A stretch of 64,000 nucleotides of DNA from Bacteroidaceae bacterium (lineage in GTDB: Bacteria; Bacteroidota; Bacteroidia; Bacteroidales; Bacteroidaceae). Every line of letters starts with the position of its first letter. The first letter of the stretch is position 1. The position numbers were made by a program, and so were the translations under genes. A model generated the notes under the pieces. The model was not told where the DNA came from, made no database searches, and saw only the letters and a list, made by a program, of their open reading frames with translations. Positions 46,543 through 56,300 of the stretch are shown here, piece after piece. Location of the stretch: NCBI GenBank assembly GCA_017557635.1, contig JAFYYH010000013.1:1-64000 (forward strand), in the 5' to 3' direction.

Positions 46543-47337
46543 ATGAAACAGTATCTCGACCTGCTTGACAGAATACTTCGTGAAGGAGTGCAGAAAGGTG
46601 ACCGTACCGGCACCGGCACAATCAGTGTGTTCGGACACCAGATGCGGTTCAATCTGGAGGAGGGATTTCCGCTCCTTACCACCAAGAAACTGCACCTTAA
46701 ATCCATCATCTACGAGCTGCTCTGGTTCCTTGACGGCAATACCAACGCAAACTGGCTGCAGGAGCGTGGCGTCCGCATCTGGAACGAGTGGGCCGATCCC
46801 GACGGCAGCCTGGGCCATATCTACGGCTACCAGTGGCGCTCATGGCCCGATTACGAGGGAGGTTTCATAGATCAGATTTCCGAGGCAGTCGAGACCATCA
46901 AGCACAACCCTGATTCACGCCGCATAATCGTGAGCGCATGGAACGTGGCAGACCTCAAGAACATGAACCTGCCCCCCTGCCATGCATTCTTCCAGTTCTA
47001 TGTGGCAAACGGCCGCCTGAGCCTGCAGCTCTACCAGCGCAGCGCCGACTGTTTCCTGGGTGTGCCCTTCAACATAGCATCGTATGCCCTGCTCACCATG
47101 ATGATGGCGCAGGTAACCGGCCTCAAACCCGGTGATTTCATCCATACCACAGGTGATACACATCTCTATCTGAACCATCTGGAGCAGGCCCGTCTGCAGC
47201 TTACACGTGAGCCTCGCCCGCTGCCCAAGATGATCATCAACCCCGATGTCAAGAGCATATTCGACTTCAAGTATGAGGACTTCCAGCTTGAAGGATATGA
47301 TCCCCATCCGCACATCAAAGCCGACGTTTCAGTATGA
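46543..47337 (+). CDS. thyA: Thymidylate synthase
   Basis: 264 residues from [20 protein letters not shown], the standard ThyA N-terminus and length. Catalytic cysteine in [13 protein letters not shown], dUMP contacts in [20 protein letters not shown] and the GDTHLYLNH segment. Makes dTMP from dUMP with methylene-tetrahydrofolate. Overlaps folA by four bases (ATGA). Confidence 0.98.
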   Translation: MKQYLDLLDRILREGVQKGDRTGTGTISVFGHQMRFNLEEGFPLLTTKKLHLKSIIYELLWFLDGNTNANWLQERGVRIWNEWADPDGSLGHIYGYQWRSWPDYEGGFIDQISEAVETIKHNPDSRRIIVSAWNVADLKNMNLPPCHAFFQFYVANGRLSLQLYQRSADCFLGVPFNIASYALLTMMMAQVTGLKPGDFIHTTGDTHLYLNHLEQARLQLTREPRPLPKMIINPDVKSIFDFKYEDFQLEGYDPHPHIKADVSV

Positions 47338-47822
47338 TATCAATAATTGTCGCTATAGCCCAGAACGGAGCCATAGGTTATAAAGGGGACTTGATCTATC
47401 ATCTGAGTGCTGACCTGCGCCGTTTCAAGGAACTCACCACAGGTCACACGGTAATCATGGGCCGCAAGACCTATGAGTCACTGCCCAAGGGCGCACTGCC
47501 CAACCGCCGCAACATAGTACTCACACGCCAACAGGGAGCATCATTTCCCGGCACCGAGGTCTATTCATCCATCGACGAGGCCCTGAGCAAGTGCTCACGT
47601 GACGAGAAAGTCTATATCATGGGAGGAGCGCAGGTCTATACTCAGGCACTCCCCATGGCCGATGAACTTGAAATCACTCTGGTTCATGACTCTCCCGCCC
47701 AGGCCGATACATTCTTCCCCGAGTTCGGAAGTGATGAAAGCTGGCATCTGATAAACCGCGAGGATCACCAGCCGGATGAGAAAAACCCCTATCCCTACTC
47801 GTTCCTGACCTACCGCAGATAA
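47334..47822 (+). CDS. folA: Dihydrofolate reductase
   Basis: 162 residues. [20 protein letters not shown] at the N-terminus with the substrate-binding acid, GRKTYESLP, and [14 protein letters not shown]. Regenerates tetrahydrofolate consumed by ThyA; the two genes overlap by four bases and end at a shared terminator. Confidence 0.97.
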   Translation: MISIIVAIAQNGAIGYKGDLIYHLSADLRRFKELTTGHTVIMGRKTYESLPKGALPNRRNIVLTRQQGASFPGTEVYSSIDEALSKCSRDEKVYIMGGAQVYTQALPMADELEITLVHDSPAQADTFFPEFGSDESWHLINREDHQPDEKNPYPYSFLTYRR

Positions 47823-47826
47823 AACA

Positions 47827-47858
47827 AGAAAGGCTCCTTGAAAAAGGGGCCTTTCTTA
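47827..47858. terminator. Bidirectional terminator between folA and exbD
   Basis: AAGAAAGGCTCC (47827-47838) pairs with GGGGCCTTTCTT (47847-47858), 12 pairs with one G-T, A/T-rich flanks. Lies between two convergent operons. Confidence 0.75.
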
Positions 47859-47876
47859 TAAAGGAACGTATAAACG

Positions 47877-48353
47877 TTATTTATCCTTATTATCCTTACC
47901 GGCTGAATAGACGATGTTCAGAGCACGTGCCTTACGAAGCTCCTGCTTCACGTCGGTTACGATACCCATCTGAACGCCCTGGTCTATCTTAAGAGACATC
48001 TTCATGAGAGGCTTATCCTTCTCATACATGCTCTCACGCTCGGAGATTACGAACTCACGGATTGCCTCGGGCTCAGCAAAGAATTCATTAAGCTGAATAC
48101 GGGGAGCGCCACCGTAAATTGCGCGATACTGCTTTGAGGGAGGACCGATGTAAATATGTGACACCAGTGATTTTCTCTCAAGCTTCTCAATCTCTGAACC
48201 TCCGGTAGGAGTCTTGACCTGAACCTTTACCTCTACGTCACGCATGGATGTTACCATCATGAAGAAGAACAATACGGTAAAGATAAGGTCAGGAAGTGAC
48301 GAAGTATTCAACTCCGGCATTTCTCTTTTTCCGTTACTTCTGAATTTACTCAT
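47877..48353 (-). CDS. exbD: ExbD/TolR-type biopolymer transport protein (second copy)
   Basis: 158 residues. Single membrane helix near the N-terminus preceded by MPELNTSSLPDLIFTVLFFF, where the aspartate is the conserved proton-path residue, and a periplasmic domain. Overlaps the preceding ExbD gene by four bases. Part of the motor that energises TonB-dependent outer-membrane transport. Confidence 0.92.
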   Translation of the reverse strand: MSKFRSNGKREMPELNTSSLPDLIFTVLFFFMMVTSMRDVEVKVQVKTPTGGSEIEKLERKSLVSHIYIGPPSKQYRAIYGGAPRIQLNEFFAEPEAIREFVISERESMYEKDKPLMKMSLKIDQGVQMGIVTDVKQELRKARALNIVYSAGKDNKDK

Positions 48354-48952
48354 TGTGCAGTACCATATTGTTTAGGTTCAGCCTCCGATATCTTGTTAGA
48401 GTATACACCTCTAACTACCGGCTGCTCAGTCTTTTCATCACACTCTGCATACGGTTTGCCAAAATTCTTTCTGGCCCACTGATCTCTCAATTCGCTATAA
48501 GCCTTTGACAGCTCATGCTGGACTTGGAAATAAATCTCGTAATTGGTCGTACGGTCTGTCTGAAGTGATATTACATGCTTTACGGTAGTTACAACTACGC
48601 CGTAGCCCTCAATATCATAGTCCTCCTTGATGGGAAGATTTACGTTATCGTCAGGATTTGCAATGAACTCCTTGGCGATATCCTTCAGCTCGCTGACCTC
48701 AATCTGGCGATTTATTACACCATTCTTGACATAGATCTCATTGAATTTGTTGACCTGGACCGTCATTACGTTACGCTCCTTGATCTTCATCTCCTGCTCT
48801 ACTGCGTCCGGATCCCACTCAGGAAGACGACGGGACAGACCCGAGTCAGTGTCCATTGATGTGGTCACCAGGAAGAAGATCAGCAGGATGAACGAGATAT
48901 CCGCTGTCGAAGACTGGTTAAGTCCGGGAACTTTTCTTTTTCCTTTTCCCAT
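48350..48952 (-). CDS. exbD: ExbD/TolR-type biopolymer transport protein (first copy)
   Basis: 200 residues. VPGLNQSSTADISFILLIFF carries the conserved aspartate in the membrane helix; the periplasmic part is longer than in the second copy. Two divergent ExbD proteins in tandem are normal in Bacteroidetes. Followed by the second copy with a four-base overlap. Confidence 0.92.
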   Translation of the reverse strand: MGKGKRKVPGLNQSSTADISFILLIFFLVTTSMDTDSGLSRRLPEWDPDAVEQEMKIKERNVMTVQVNKFNEIYVKNGVINRQIEVSELKDIAKEFIANPDDNVNLPIKEDYDIEGYGVVVTTVKHVISLQTDRTTNYEIYFQVQHELSKAYSELRDQWARKNFGKPYAECDEKTEQPVVRGVYSNKISEAEPKQYGTAQ

Positions 48953-48976
48953 AACTCTTTTGCTTCAATTAGTCGG

Positions 48977-49471
48977 TTACTTTCTTGCCTTGAAGATTCC
49001 GAGCATAGAAAGAACGGAGCACAATACTGATACTACTACGAGAGCGTAAATTGAGTACAGGCAAACGTCTGAAAGCTGAAGCTGCCATACTGTCCTTACA
49101 AGCTCACCGTCACCCTTGCGGATAGGCTTTGTGCTTGACAGGAAGTAAGATACAATCAGAATTACGAAGGTAAATATGAATACCCAGCCGGCAAAACCTG
49201 TTCTCTGCTGTCCGGTAGTCTTTGTCTTCATGTTCCTGAAACCTGCAACAATACCGAATCCCAGAACTGACAGGACGCATATGCCAACAAGGGCATAGAG
49301 CCAGATCAGCAACAGACCGGTAAACTGAGGATCTGTCAGGTTCTTACCGTTCAGGTAGGTGGTATTTCCGTAACCAACGCCGAAGAACAGTACGAGTACT
49401 ACGGCTGAAAGTACGAAGAGAATACCAAGAGCCCACTTGGACGCCTTTATTTGTTTATTCTCGTTTTCCAT
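48977..49471 (-). CDS. Small four-helix membrane protein of the ExbB-ExbD operon
   Basis: 164 residues with four hydrophobic segments (WALGILFVLSAVVLVLFFGV, LLLIWLYALVGICVLSVLGF, WVFIFTFVILIVSYFL and YSIYALVVVSVLCSVLSMLG). Lies between exbB and exbD in what is clearly one operon. No recognised domain; its place suggests an accessory part of the Ton motor. Confidence 0.7.
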   Translation of the reverse strand: MENENKQIKASKWALGILFVLSAVVLVLFFGVGYGNTTYLNGKNLTDPQFTGLLLIWLYALVGICVLSVLGFGIVAGFRNMKTKTTGQQRTGFAGWVFIFTFVILIVSYFLSSTKPIRKGDGELVRTVWQLQLSDVCLYSIYALVVVSVLCSVLSMLGIFKARK

Positions 49472-49483
49472 AATTTGGAGTTA

Positions 49484-50320
49484 TTACTTTTTGAACTTCA
49501 GGTTGTACTTCATGATGATGTCGAGCAGAGATACTGAAGAATCCTCCATATCTGTGTTGAGAGCCTCGACCTTACTCAGAATGTAGTTATAGAACACCTG
49601 AAGAATCAGAGCAACGATAATACCGAAAATAGTTGTGATAAGGGCCACCTTCATACCGCCGGCAACAACGTTAGGTGAAATATCACCAGCCTTCTGGATA
49701 TCATCGAATGCCTGTACCATACCGATCACAGTACCAAGGAATCCGAGTGAAGGAGACATTGCAATGAACAGGGTGATCCATGAGAGGTTCTTCTCAAGGT
49801 TAGAAGCCTGAACGCTACCGTAAGAAACAACTGAACGCTCAACTACGTCAAGACCCTCGTCGATACGGAGCATACCCTGATAGCAGATTGAAGCAACAGG
49901 ACCACGGGTGTCGCGGCAGATTGCCTTTGCACCTTCAACGTCACCGTTCTCAAGAGCAGCCTGAATGTCCTCGAGGAGCTTCTTGCTGTTGATCTCAGAA
50001 AGGCTGAGGAAAATAATACGCTCGATGCAGAGAGCAAGACCGAAAATCATAGCTACAGCTACAAGAGCCATGAAGCCTGCACTACCCTCGATGAACTTAA
50101 CCTTGATTGTCTTGTGGAGACCCTTTGCATCATCCTCCTCTTCGGCGATGACGTCGTCAGCCTCTACATCTTCAGCAGCTGCGATTGAATCAACAGCAAC
50201 AGAATCTTCCTGAGCAACCTCCTCGATGGCAGGTGCTGCCTCTTCTTGAGCATTGATTGTCTGGTTCACTCCAAAAGTAAGGAGGCCCATCATTGCAACG
50301 AATGCAAATACCTTTTTCAT
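49484..50320 (-). CDS. exbB: ExbB/TolQ/MotA proton channel protein
   Basis: 278 residues. A signal-like N-terminus (MKKVFAFVAMMGLLTFGVNQ) is followed by a strongly acidic stretch (about residues 25-65), then three membrane helices with the MotA/TolQ core (SWITLFIAMSPSLGFLGTVI, GMVQAFDDIQ). Works with the ExbD proteins. First gene of exbB-orf-exbD-exbD; tRNA-Ser lies 66 bases upstream on the same strand. Confidence 0.92.
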   Translation of the reverse strand: MKKVFAFVAMMGLLTFGVNQTINAQEEAAPAIEEVAQEDSVAVDSIAAAEDVEADDVIAEEEDDAKGLHKTIKVKFIEGSAGFMALVAVAMIFGLALCIERIIFLSLSEINSKKLLEDIQAALENGDVEGAKAICRDTRGPVASICYQGMLRIDEGLDVVERSVVSYGSVQASNLEKNLSWITLFIAMSPSLGFLGTVIGMVQAFDDIQKAGDISPNVVAGGMKVALITTIFGIIVALILQVFYNYILSKVEALNTDMEDSSVSLLDIIMKYNLKFKK

Positions 50321-50386
50321 TTGAGATAATTTTTAGTTATTGGTTATATTTAATTTGTTTCAAATAGTAATCAGTTCCAAACTCTG

Positions 50387-50474
50387 CGGAAAGACGGGGA
50401 TTCGAACCCCGGATACGCTTTTGGCGTATACACGCTTTCCAGGCGTGCCTCTTCAACCACTCGAGCATCTTTCC
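50387..50474 (-). tRNA. tRNA-Ser (anticodon GGA)
   Basis: 88 bases, class II tRNA. Acceptor stem GGAAAGA/TCTTTCC with discriminator G; anticodon stem-loop CACGCCTGGAAAGCGTG gives GGA; long variable arm TATACGCCAAAAGCGTATC; T arm GGGGTTCGAATCCCC. The 3' CCA is not encoded. The 210 bases on its far side up to lpxK (50475-50684) hold only the lpxK promoter box. Confidence 0.97.
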
Positions 50475-50636
50475 CTTCAGGCACTATTTGCCCATAGCGT
50501 CCAAAACGGGCGCAAATTACAACATTTTTAGTGAATATTACAACCAAAGGTTATTAAAACATGTAAAAATGATGTCATCTGTACCGTTCCGTCAAAGCCT
50601 TGAACTTGAAATGTACCCTATATCTTATATTTTACG

Positions 50637-50644
50637 TACTTTTG
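50637..50644 (+). promoter_or_regulatory. -7 box TACTTTTG for lpxK-thiL
   Basis: Exact TAnnTTTG, 40 bases before the lpxK ATG. No clear -33 TTTG. Confidence 0.55.
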
Positions 50645-50684
50645 CATCAAATATCTCTCAAAGATAGGGTATTATAACCGAATA

Positions 50685-51743
50685 ATGAAGTCTGGATTCA
50701 GAATAAACAACGCGCTTCGTCCACTGGGATGGCTATACGGTCTGGTTACCGGAATCAGGAACATCCTTTATGATAAAGGAGTCCGCAAAAGCCAGCAGTT
50801 TGACCTCCCCGTAATCAGCATAGGCAACATAACTGTGGGCGGAACCGGCAAGACCCCTCACGCCGAATATACCGCCACCCTGCTCAAGGACCGTTTCAAG
50901 ACGGCCGTACTGAGCCGCGGATACGGACGCCATACCAAAGGATTCTTCATGTCCGATGCCCATTCCGACAGCGGCCTCATCGGCGACGAACCCCTGCAGA
51001 TAAAGCGCCGTTTTCCCGATCTTGAAGTGGCTGTATGTTCAGACAGAGCCCAGGGTATCAGACGTCTTATCGAAATGTGCGCCCCGCAGGTGATAATACT
51101 GGATGACGCCTTCCAGCACCGCCGCGTCAAACCCTCCCTGAACATACTTCTGGTAAACTGGCACCGCAACATCCTGGATGACGCGATGCTGCCCGCCGGC
51201 TATCTGCGCGAAAGCGTGAAAGGACGCAAAAGGGCCGATATCATAGTAGTCACCAAGTGTCCCGAGAACCTGGACAAGGAGTCTATGGCAGACCTGACCC
51301 TTAAGCTGAAGGTCAACCCTGAGCAGCAGGTCTTCTTTACCACTCCCCATTACAACAGACCGTATCTGATAGACGATGCAGGCACACCGCTTGACCTTCC
51401 GCAGGTACCGCTGCTGGCTGTAACCGGAATAGCATCACCCGCCCTCATGCAGGCGGAACTTGAGCGTCAGGGACACCAGGTAACCCTCATGGACTACCCC
51501 GACCATTACCGCTTCACCAAGCAGGACATAGCCAATATCACCACCCGTCTGGAAGGCCTGGGCCAGGATGCCGTAATAGTCACGACAGCCAAGGACGCAG
51601 CCCGTCTCCAGGACCTGGACCTTGCCGAGGAGTTAAGGAAAAAGATTTACATCCTTCCCGTAGGAGTACGCTTCCTCCGCGATGCCGACAAGTTTGAAAA
51701 AACCGTCATTCAGCACGTGGAATCATTCGTAAACAAGAAATAA
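50685..51743 (+). CDS. lpxK: Tetraacyldisaccharide 4'-kinase
   Basis: 352 residues. Membrane-associated N-terminus and P-loop region DLPVISIGNITVGGTGKTPH, followed by VAVCSDR and ILDDAFQHRRVKPSLNILLV, both typical of LpxK. Phosphorylates the lipid A disaccharide at the inner membrane. thiL follows after ten bases. Confidence 0.95.
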   Translation: MKSGFRINNALRPLGWLYGLVTGIRNILYDKGVRKSQQFDLPVISIGNITVGGTGKTPHAEYTATLLKDRFKTAVLSRGYGRHTKGFFMSDAHSDSGLIGDEPLQIKRRFPDLEVAVCSDRAQGIRRLIEMCAPQVIILDDAFQHRRVKPSLNILLVNWHRNILDDAMLPAGYLRESVKGRKRADIIVVTKCPENLDKESMADLTLKLKVNPEQQVFFTTPHYNRPYLIDDAGTPLDLPQVPLLAVTGIASPALMQAELERQGHQVTLMDYPDHYRFTKQDIANITTRLEGLGQDAVIVTTAKDAARLQDLDLAEELRKKIYILPVGVRFLRDADKFEKTVIQHVESFVNKK

Positions 51744-51753
51744 CTACATAGCA

Positions 51754-52809
51754 ATGGCAGATACCAAACGTACCGAGATAGCAGAACTCGGAGAGTTCGG
51801 TCTTATAGACCACCTCACCAAAGACCTCAAACCGCAGAACGCCTCCACCCTCTATGGAGTTGGCGATGACTGCGCCGTACTGGACTATTCAGGAAAGGAC
51901 AAGGAGGTTCTGGTAACAACCGACATGCTCATGGAGGGCGTACATTTTGACCTCACCTACGTACCCCTGAAACACCTGGGTTACAAGAGCGCGATGGTCA
52001 ACATCTCCGATATCTACGCCATGAACGGAACACCCCGTCAGATGACCGTCTCAGTGGCACTGAGCAAGCGTTTCTCGGTCGAGGACATGGAGGATTTCTA
52101 TGCCGGCATCGTGCTGGCATGCCAGCGTCACAACGTTGATCTTGTAGGCGGTGACACCACCTCATCCCTGACCGGTCTGGCCATCAGCATAACCTGCATC
52201 GGCGAGGCCGAGAAAGGCAAGGCCGTATACCGCAACGGAGCCGGCCAGAACGACCTCATCTGCGTATCAGGCAACCTTGGAGCCGCCTATATGGGACTGC
52301 AGCTGCTGGAGCGTGAGAAAGCCGTCTTCAACAGCACCCCGCACAATGCAAACGAGCCTTTCAACCCCGATTTTGCAGGAAAGGAATACCTGCTTGAGCG
52401 CCAGCTCAAACCCGAAGCCCGCGGTGACATCATAAAGCAACTCCGCGAGGCCGGAATCCAGCCCACCGCCATGATGGACATCTCCGACGGCCTGTCATCG
52501 GAACTCATCCACATCTGCAAGCAGAGTAACACCGGCTGCAGCGTCTACCAGGAGCGAATCCCCATCGACTACCAGACCGCAGTCATGGCCGAGGAACTCA
52601 ACATGGACGTCTACACCTGCGCCCTCAACGGAGGCGAAGACTACGAACTCCTCTTCACCGTCCCCCTGACCGCCCACGACAAAATCATCCAGCTCAAGGA
52701 CGTCAAACTCATCGGCCACATGACAAAGCCCGAACTTGGTCGCCACTTAGTAACCAAATCCGGGCAGGAAGTCGAACTGAAAGCCCAAGGCTGGACTTCC
52801 AATCTCTGA
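51754..52809 (+). CDS. thiL: Thiamine-monophosphate kinase
   Basis: 351 residues. PurM-type fold: GVGDDCAVLDYSG, VTTDMLMEGVHF, VGGDTTSS and MMDISDGLSSELIHIC are the ThiL nucleotide- and metal-binding motifs. Converts thiamine phosphate to the pyrophosphate cofactor. No thiamine riboswitch precedes the operon. The structured element at 52828 follows its stop by 18 bases. Confidence 0.95.
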   Translation: MADTKRTEIAELGEFGLIDHLTKDLKPQNASTLYGVGDDCAVLDYSGKDKEVLVTTDMLMEGVHFDLTYVPLKHLGYKSAMVNISDIYAMNGTPRQMTVSVALSKRFSVEDMEDFYAGIVLACQRHNVDLVGGDTTSSLTGLAISITCIGEAEKGKAVYRNGAGQNDLICVSGNLGAAYMGLQLLEREKAVFNSTPHNANEPFNPDFAGKEYLLERQLKPEARGDIIKQLREAGIQPTAMMDISDGLSSELIHICKQSNTGCSVYQERIPIDYQTAVMAEELNMDVYTCALNGGEDYELLFTVPLTAHDKIIQLKDVKLIGHMTKPELGRHLVTKSGQEVELKAQGWTSNL

Positions 52810-52827
52810 AAAAGATTCCCAGTGAGC

Positions 52828-52998
52828 GGAAATAGAGGGATAGTACCCTCAGGGACTCTCGCACCCACGCGAGACTAGTGGGAGGGGCCCGCGACAGGTT
52901 GTAGCTATTCTGGAACTAGGAACTTGTTCATAGTTTCGGAATAGATACAAGATGTTGTGGGAGGGCATTGTCCCAGAGGGTACTATCCCTCTATTTCC
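52828..52998 (+). other. Structured non-coding element, copy 2 (candidate RNA)
   Basis: Outer stem 52828-52856 with 52970-52998, 28 of 29 paired. Inside: hairpin TCTCGC-ACCCAC-GCGAGA (52857-52874), TGGGAGGGGCCCG (52879-52891), a long hairpin with CGACA/TGTTG, TTGTA/TACAA and CTATTCTGGAACTA/TAGTTTCGGAATAG stems capped by GGAACTTGTTCA (52919-52930), then TGGGAGGG (52958-52965). Motif spacings match copy 1 to within one base while stems differ. G-U pairs favour the plus strand. Right end is two bases from the stop of the PG0541-like gene. Confidence 0.8.
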
Positions 52999-53000
52999 CC

Positions 53001-53294
53001 TTAAATACTCTTTTCGATATTCCAGACGAATGCACGCAGGCCGAGTTTCTCGGTAGCAACGTCCATTGCGTGGAGTTTCTCCAGGATAATGTCGACCTTG
53101 TCGTCATCGACCATGGTGATGATGCCCGAGCACATAGACGGCCACGCGTGATTGCCGTAGTGAGGCTCACCAGTCTTGGAGCCCCTGCCCTGCAACTGCT
53201 CCACCATGGAGAATCCGCGGCAGTTGTTAGTTGTGAGCAGGTCGATTATACGCTCGGTATAAGACTGGTCAAAAGTTATCAGTATTGATTTCAT
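53001..53294 (-). CDS. PG0541-like small PII-fold protein next to an RND pump
   Basis: 97 residues, MKSILITFDQSYTERIIDLL onward, with the short alternating beta-alpha pattern of PII/DUF190-like proteins. Matches the small protein found beside RND efflux genes in Bacteroidetes (PG0541 type). Last gene of the efflux operon, 12 bases after the permease. Role unknown; regulation of the pump is a guess from context. Confidence 0.75.
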   Translation of the reverse strand: MKSILITFDQSYTERIIDLLTTNNCRGFSMVEQLQGRGSKTGEPHYGNHAWPSMCSGIITMVDDDKVDIILEKLHAMDVATEKLGLRAFVWNIEKSI

Positions 53295-53306
53295 AGTGCT
53301 GTCAGA

Positions 53307-56300
53307 TTAATGTTTAGCCGTCTTGTCATGAATGAACTGATCCTTGTTCTCGGCCCAGAAGGCTGCCAGCTCCAACTGTTTGCGGTGCTTGCGGCGAGCC
53401 TTCCTGATGCCGGTACTCTGGAACATGCAGTACAGAGTAGGAACAAGCACAAGAGTAAGGATGGTCGATACTGTCAGACCGCCGATAACCGATATACCCA
53501 GAGGACGCCACATTGCGGAGCCCTGACCCTGGCTCAGAGCCATAGGAATCATACCCAGGATGGTGGTCAGAGTGGTCATGAGCACAGGACGCAGACGACT
53601 GCGTGCTGCGGTAACGGTAGCGGTGATGGCCGACATACCGCGCTCACGGCAAAGACCAGTATAGTCAATAAGCACAATACCGTTCTTAACAACAATACCG
53701 ATAAGCATGATGGCACCCAGCATACTCATCAGGTTGATTGAGGTACCGGTAATATAAAGTGCAATCAGCACACCGCTAAGAGCGAACGGAATTGAGAACA
53801 TGATGATGAACGGCAGAGTCAGAGACTCGAACTGAGCAGCCATCACGATGAATACCAGCATGATGATAAGCAGAGCCAGAGTAGCCATATCGGCAAATGA
53901 CTCCTGCTGATCCTCATAGTCACCCGAAATCTGAACGTTCACACCCTCGGGCAGCTCCATGCCGTCAATCACAGCCTGACCGGCCTTGACAACATCACTC
54001 AGAGCGGCACCACCCGCAATGACGCAGGTAACGGTATTGATACGCTGACGGTCCTTACGCTGGATTGTAGGCGGCGTGAACACCTCCTCCAGATGACCAA
54101 CGTCACGAACGCGGACAGCGCTGTTGCCGCTTCCGTAAAGCAGGATGTTCTCAATATCCTCAAGCTGTGTACGGTACTCGGGAGCATAACGTACCTTGAT
54201 GTAGTACTCCTCGCCGTCCTCACGGAAATAAGAAGCGGTAGCACCGTAGATACGGTTACGCAGATATGTAGCAGCGGTTGAAAGGTTCAGACCATGCTGA
54301 GCCAGTTTCTCGCGGTCAAACACAACCTCATACTCAGGCTGGTAGTTGTCACGGCTGATGTAAGCCTCACCCACACCAGGTACGTTCTTCATCGCAGCAA
54401 GGAACTCAGCGGCAACCTGATCGGTCTCACCAAAGTCATAACCGTAAATCTCAAACTCGGCAGTAGACTGACCGCCCATGCTCATACCGCCGCCGGCAGT
54501 AACCATGAAACGCTCAATCTCCGGACGGGCGTTCAGATCGGCACGCATCTCGGCCACGACCTGGTCCGATGAGATGCTGCGCTCATCCAGTTCCTTAAGT
54601 GAAATGGTGAATGAGATGATATGAGTACCGTTGGTCTGCATTGATGCAAAGGTGTTGTTCTCATCGGCAGCACCAACACGGTAGTTACAGGTAACCAGAT
54701 CCTTCTCATAACGTGCCATCCAAAGGTCTGACAGTTCCTGAGCCACACCGCGTGAACGGTTCACGTTGGTGTTAATCGGCATATAGATGGTGGCCGATAT
54801 ACGTGACTGCTCATCGGACGGGAAGAACTCTGACTTGAGGTTCTTGGCAGTGAACAGGGATGCCACGAACAGCAGGATACAAGCCACAACAATGCTCTTG
54901 CGGTGACGCACGGCATGATTGATGCGGCGTGAATACCAGCGGTCCAAGCCATCCAGGCCCTTCTGTATGGGACGGTAAAGGAATGTATGCAGGCGGCTGC
55001 CCTTCTTCTCCAGCTTAAGCATGCGTGAGCAGAGCATAGGAGTAAGAGTCAGTGACACAGCCAGTGAAATGGCAATGATGACGCAGATCATACCGCCCAA
55101 CTGCTTGAACATCACACCTGCCATACCGGACATCATGGTGAGCGGGAAGAACACCGCAAAGATGGTCATGGTAGATGCTATAACTGATACTGCGACCTCA
55201 TTGGTAGCATGTATGGCTGCCTGCTTGGGGTTGGCGCCACGCTCAATATGCGTTGTGATGTTCTCCAATACAACAATCGAGTCATCCACAACCATACCGA
55301 TGGCAATGGTCAGTGAACTAAGCGATATGATGTTCAGTGAACCGTCGGTTACGAACAGATAGATGAATGATGCAATCAATGACAGCGGAATTGTGATAGC
55401 CACAACCATGGTTGCACGCCAGCGTCCGGTGAACAGATAAACCACCAGAACCACAAACAGCAGAGCGTATACGATAGTCTCGGCAAGAGAGTTGACAGTC
55501 TGGATGATATCCTGTGAACCGTCATTGATCATACCTATCTTGATGTCGCTGGGCAGGTTCTTCTGCAAAGCAGGCAGAGCCTCATTTATCTTGCGGCATA
55601 TCTCAACGGTATTTGCACCGGTCTGCTTCTGGATAACCATCATGGCACCCTGCACACCGTTGTTGTAAGACTCCTGGGCACGCTCCTGAGTGCGGTCCAC
55701 GATCTCGGCCAGATCCTTCAGGTAAACGTTACGTCCCTGGATTGATGCCACAACCAGATGCTCCATGTCACGCGGATCCTTGAACTCACCGTCCACGCGC
55801 AGGGCATATGTCTCATTACCCACATCCAGGTTACCGCCCGGAACACTGCGGTTCTCAGAACCGATCAGTGCCGCAATAGCCTCAATGGTCAGGTTGTAAG
55901 CTTCCAGTTTTGCAGGATCGCAATATACATAGATCTCACGCTGCGGGGCACCGGTAACAGACACAGTACCCACACCAGGGATACGTGCCAGCGGGTTAAC
56001 CACATTCTCATCCAGAATCTTGTAAAGGGCCGATTGGCTCTCACCAGCCTGAACAGAAAGCAGCATGATAGGCAGCATACTGGTATCGAACTTGAATATG
56101 ATAGGCGATCCCGCGCCGTCAGGCAGCGAGTTGGAAATCATACTCAACTTATCACGTACATCATTTGTCAGGTCATCGATTGAATGTCCGTACTCAAACT
56201 CCAGAGTAATTACGGATACGTTTTCCGATGAACGTGAAGTGATATGCTTGATATGCGTACAACTGTTCAGAGTGTTCTCCAACGGGCGGGTTACATTGTT

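Noticed and set aside
50387-50474. tRNA-Ser as an attachment site for an integrated element
   Set aside because: No integrase, no direct repeat of the tRNA 3' end, and housekeeping genes on both sides.
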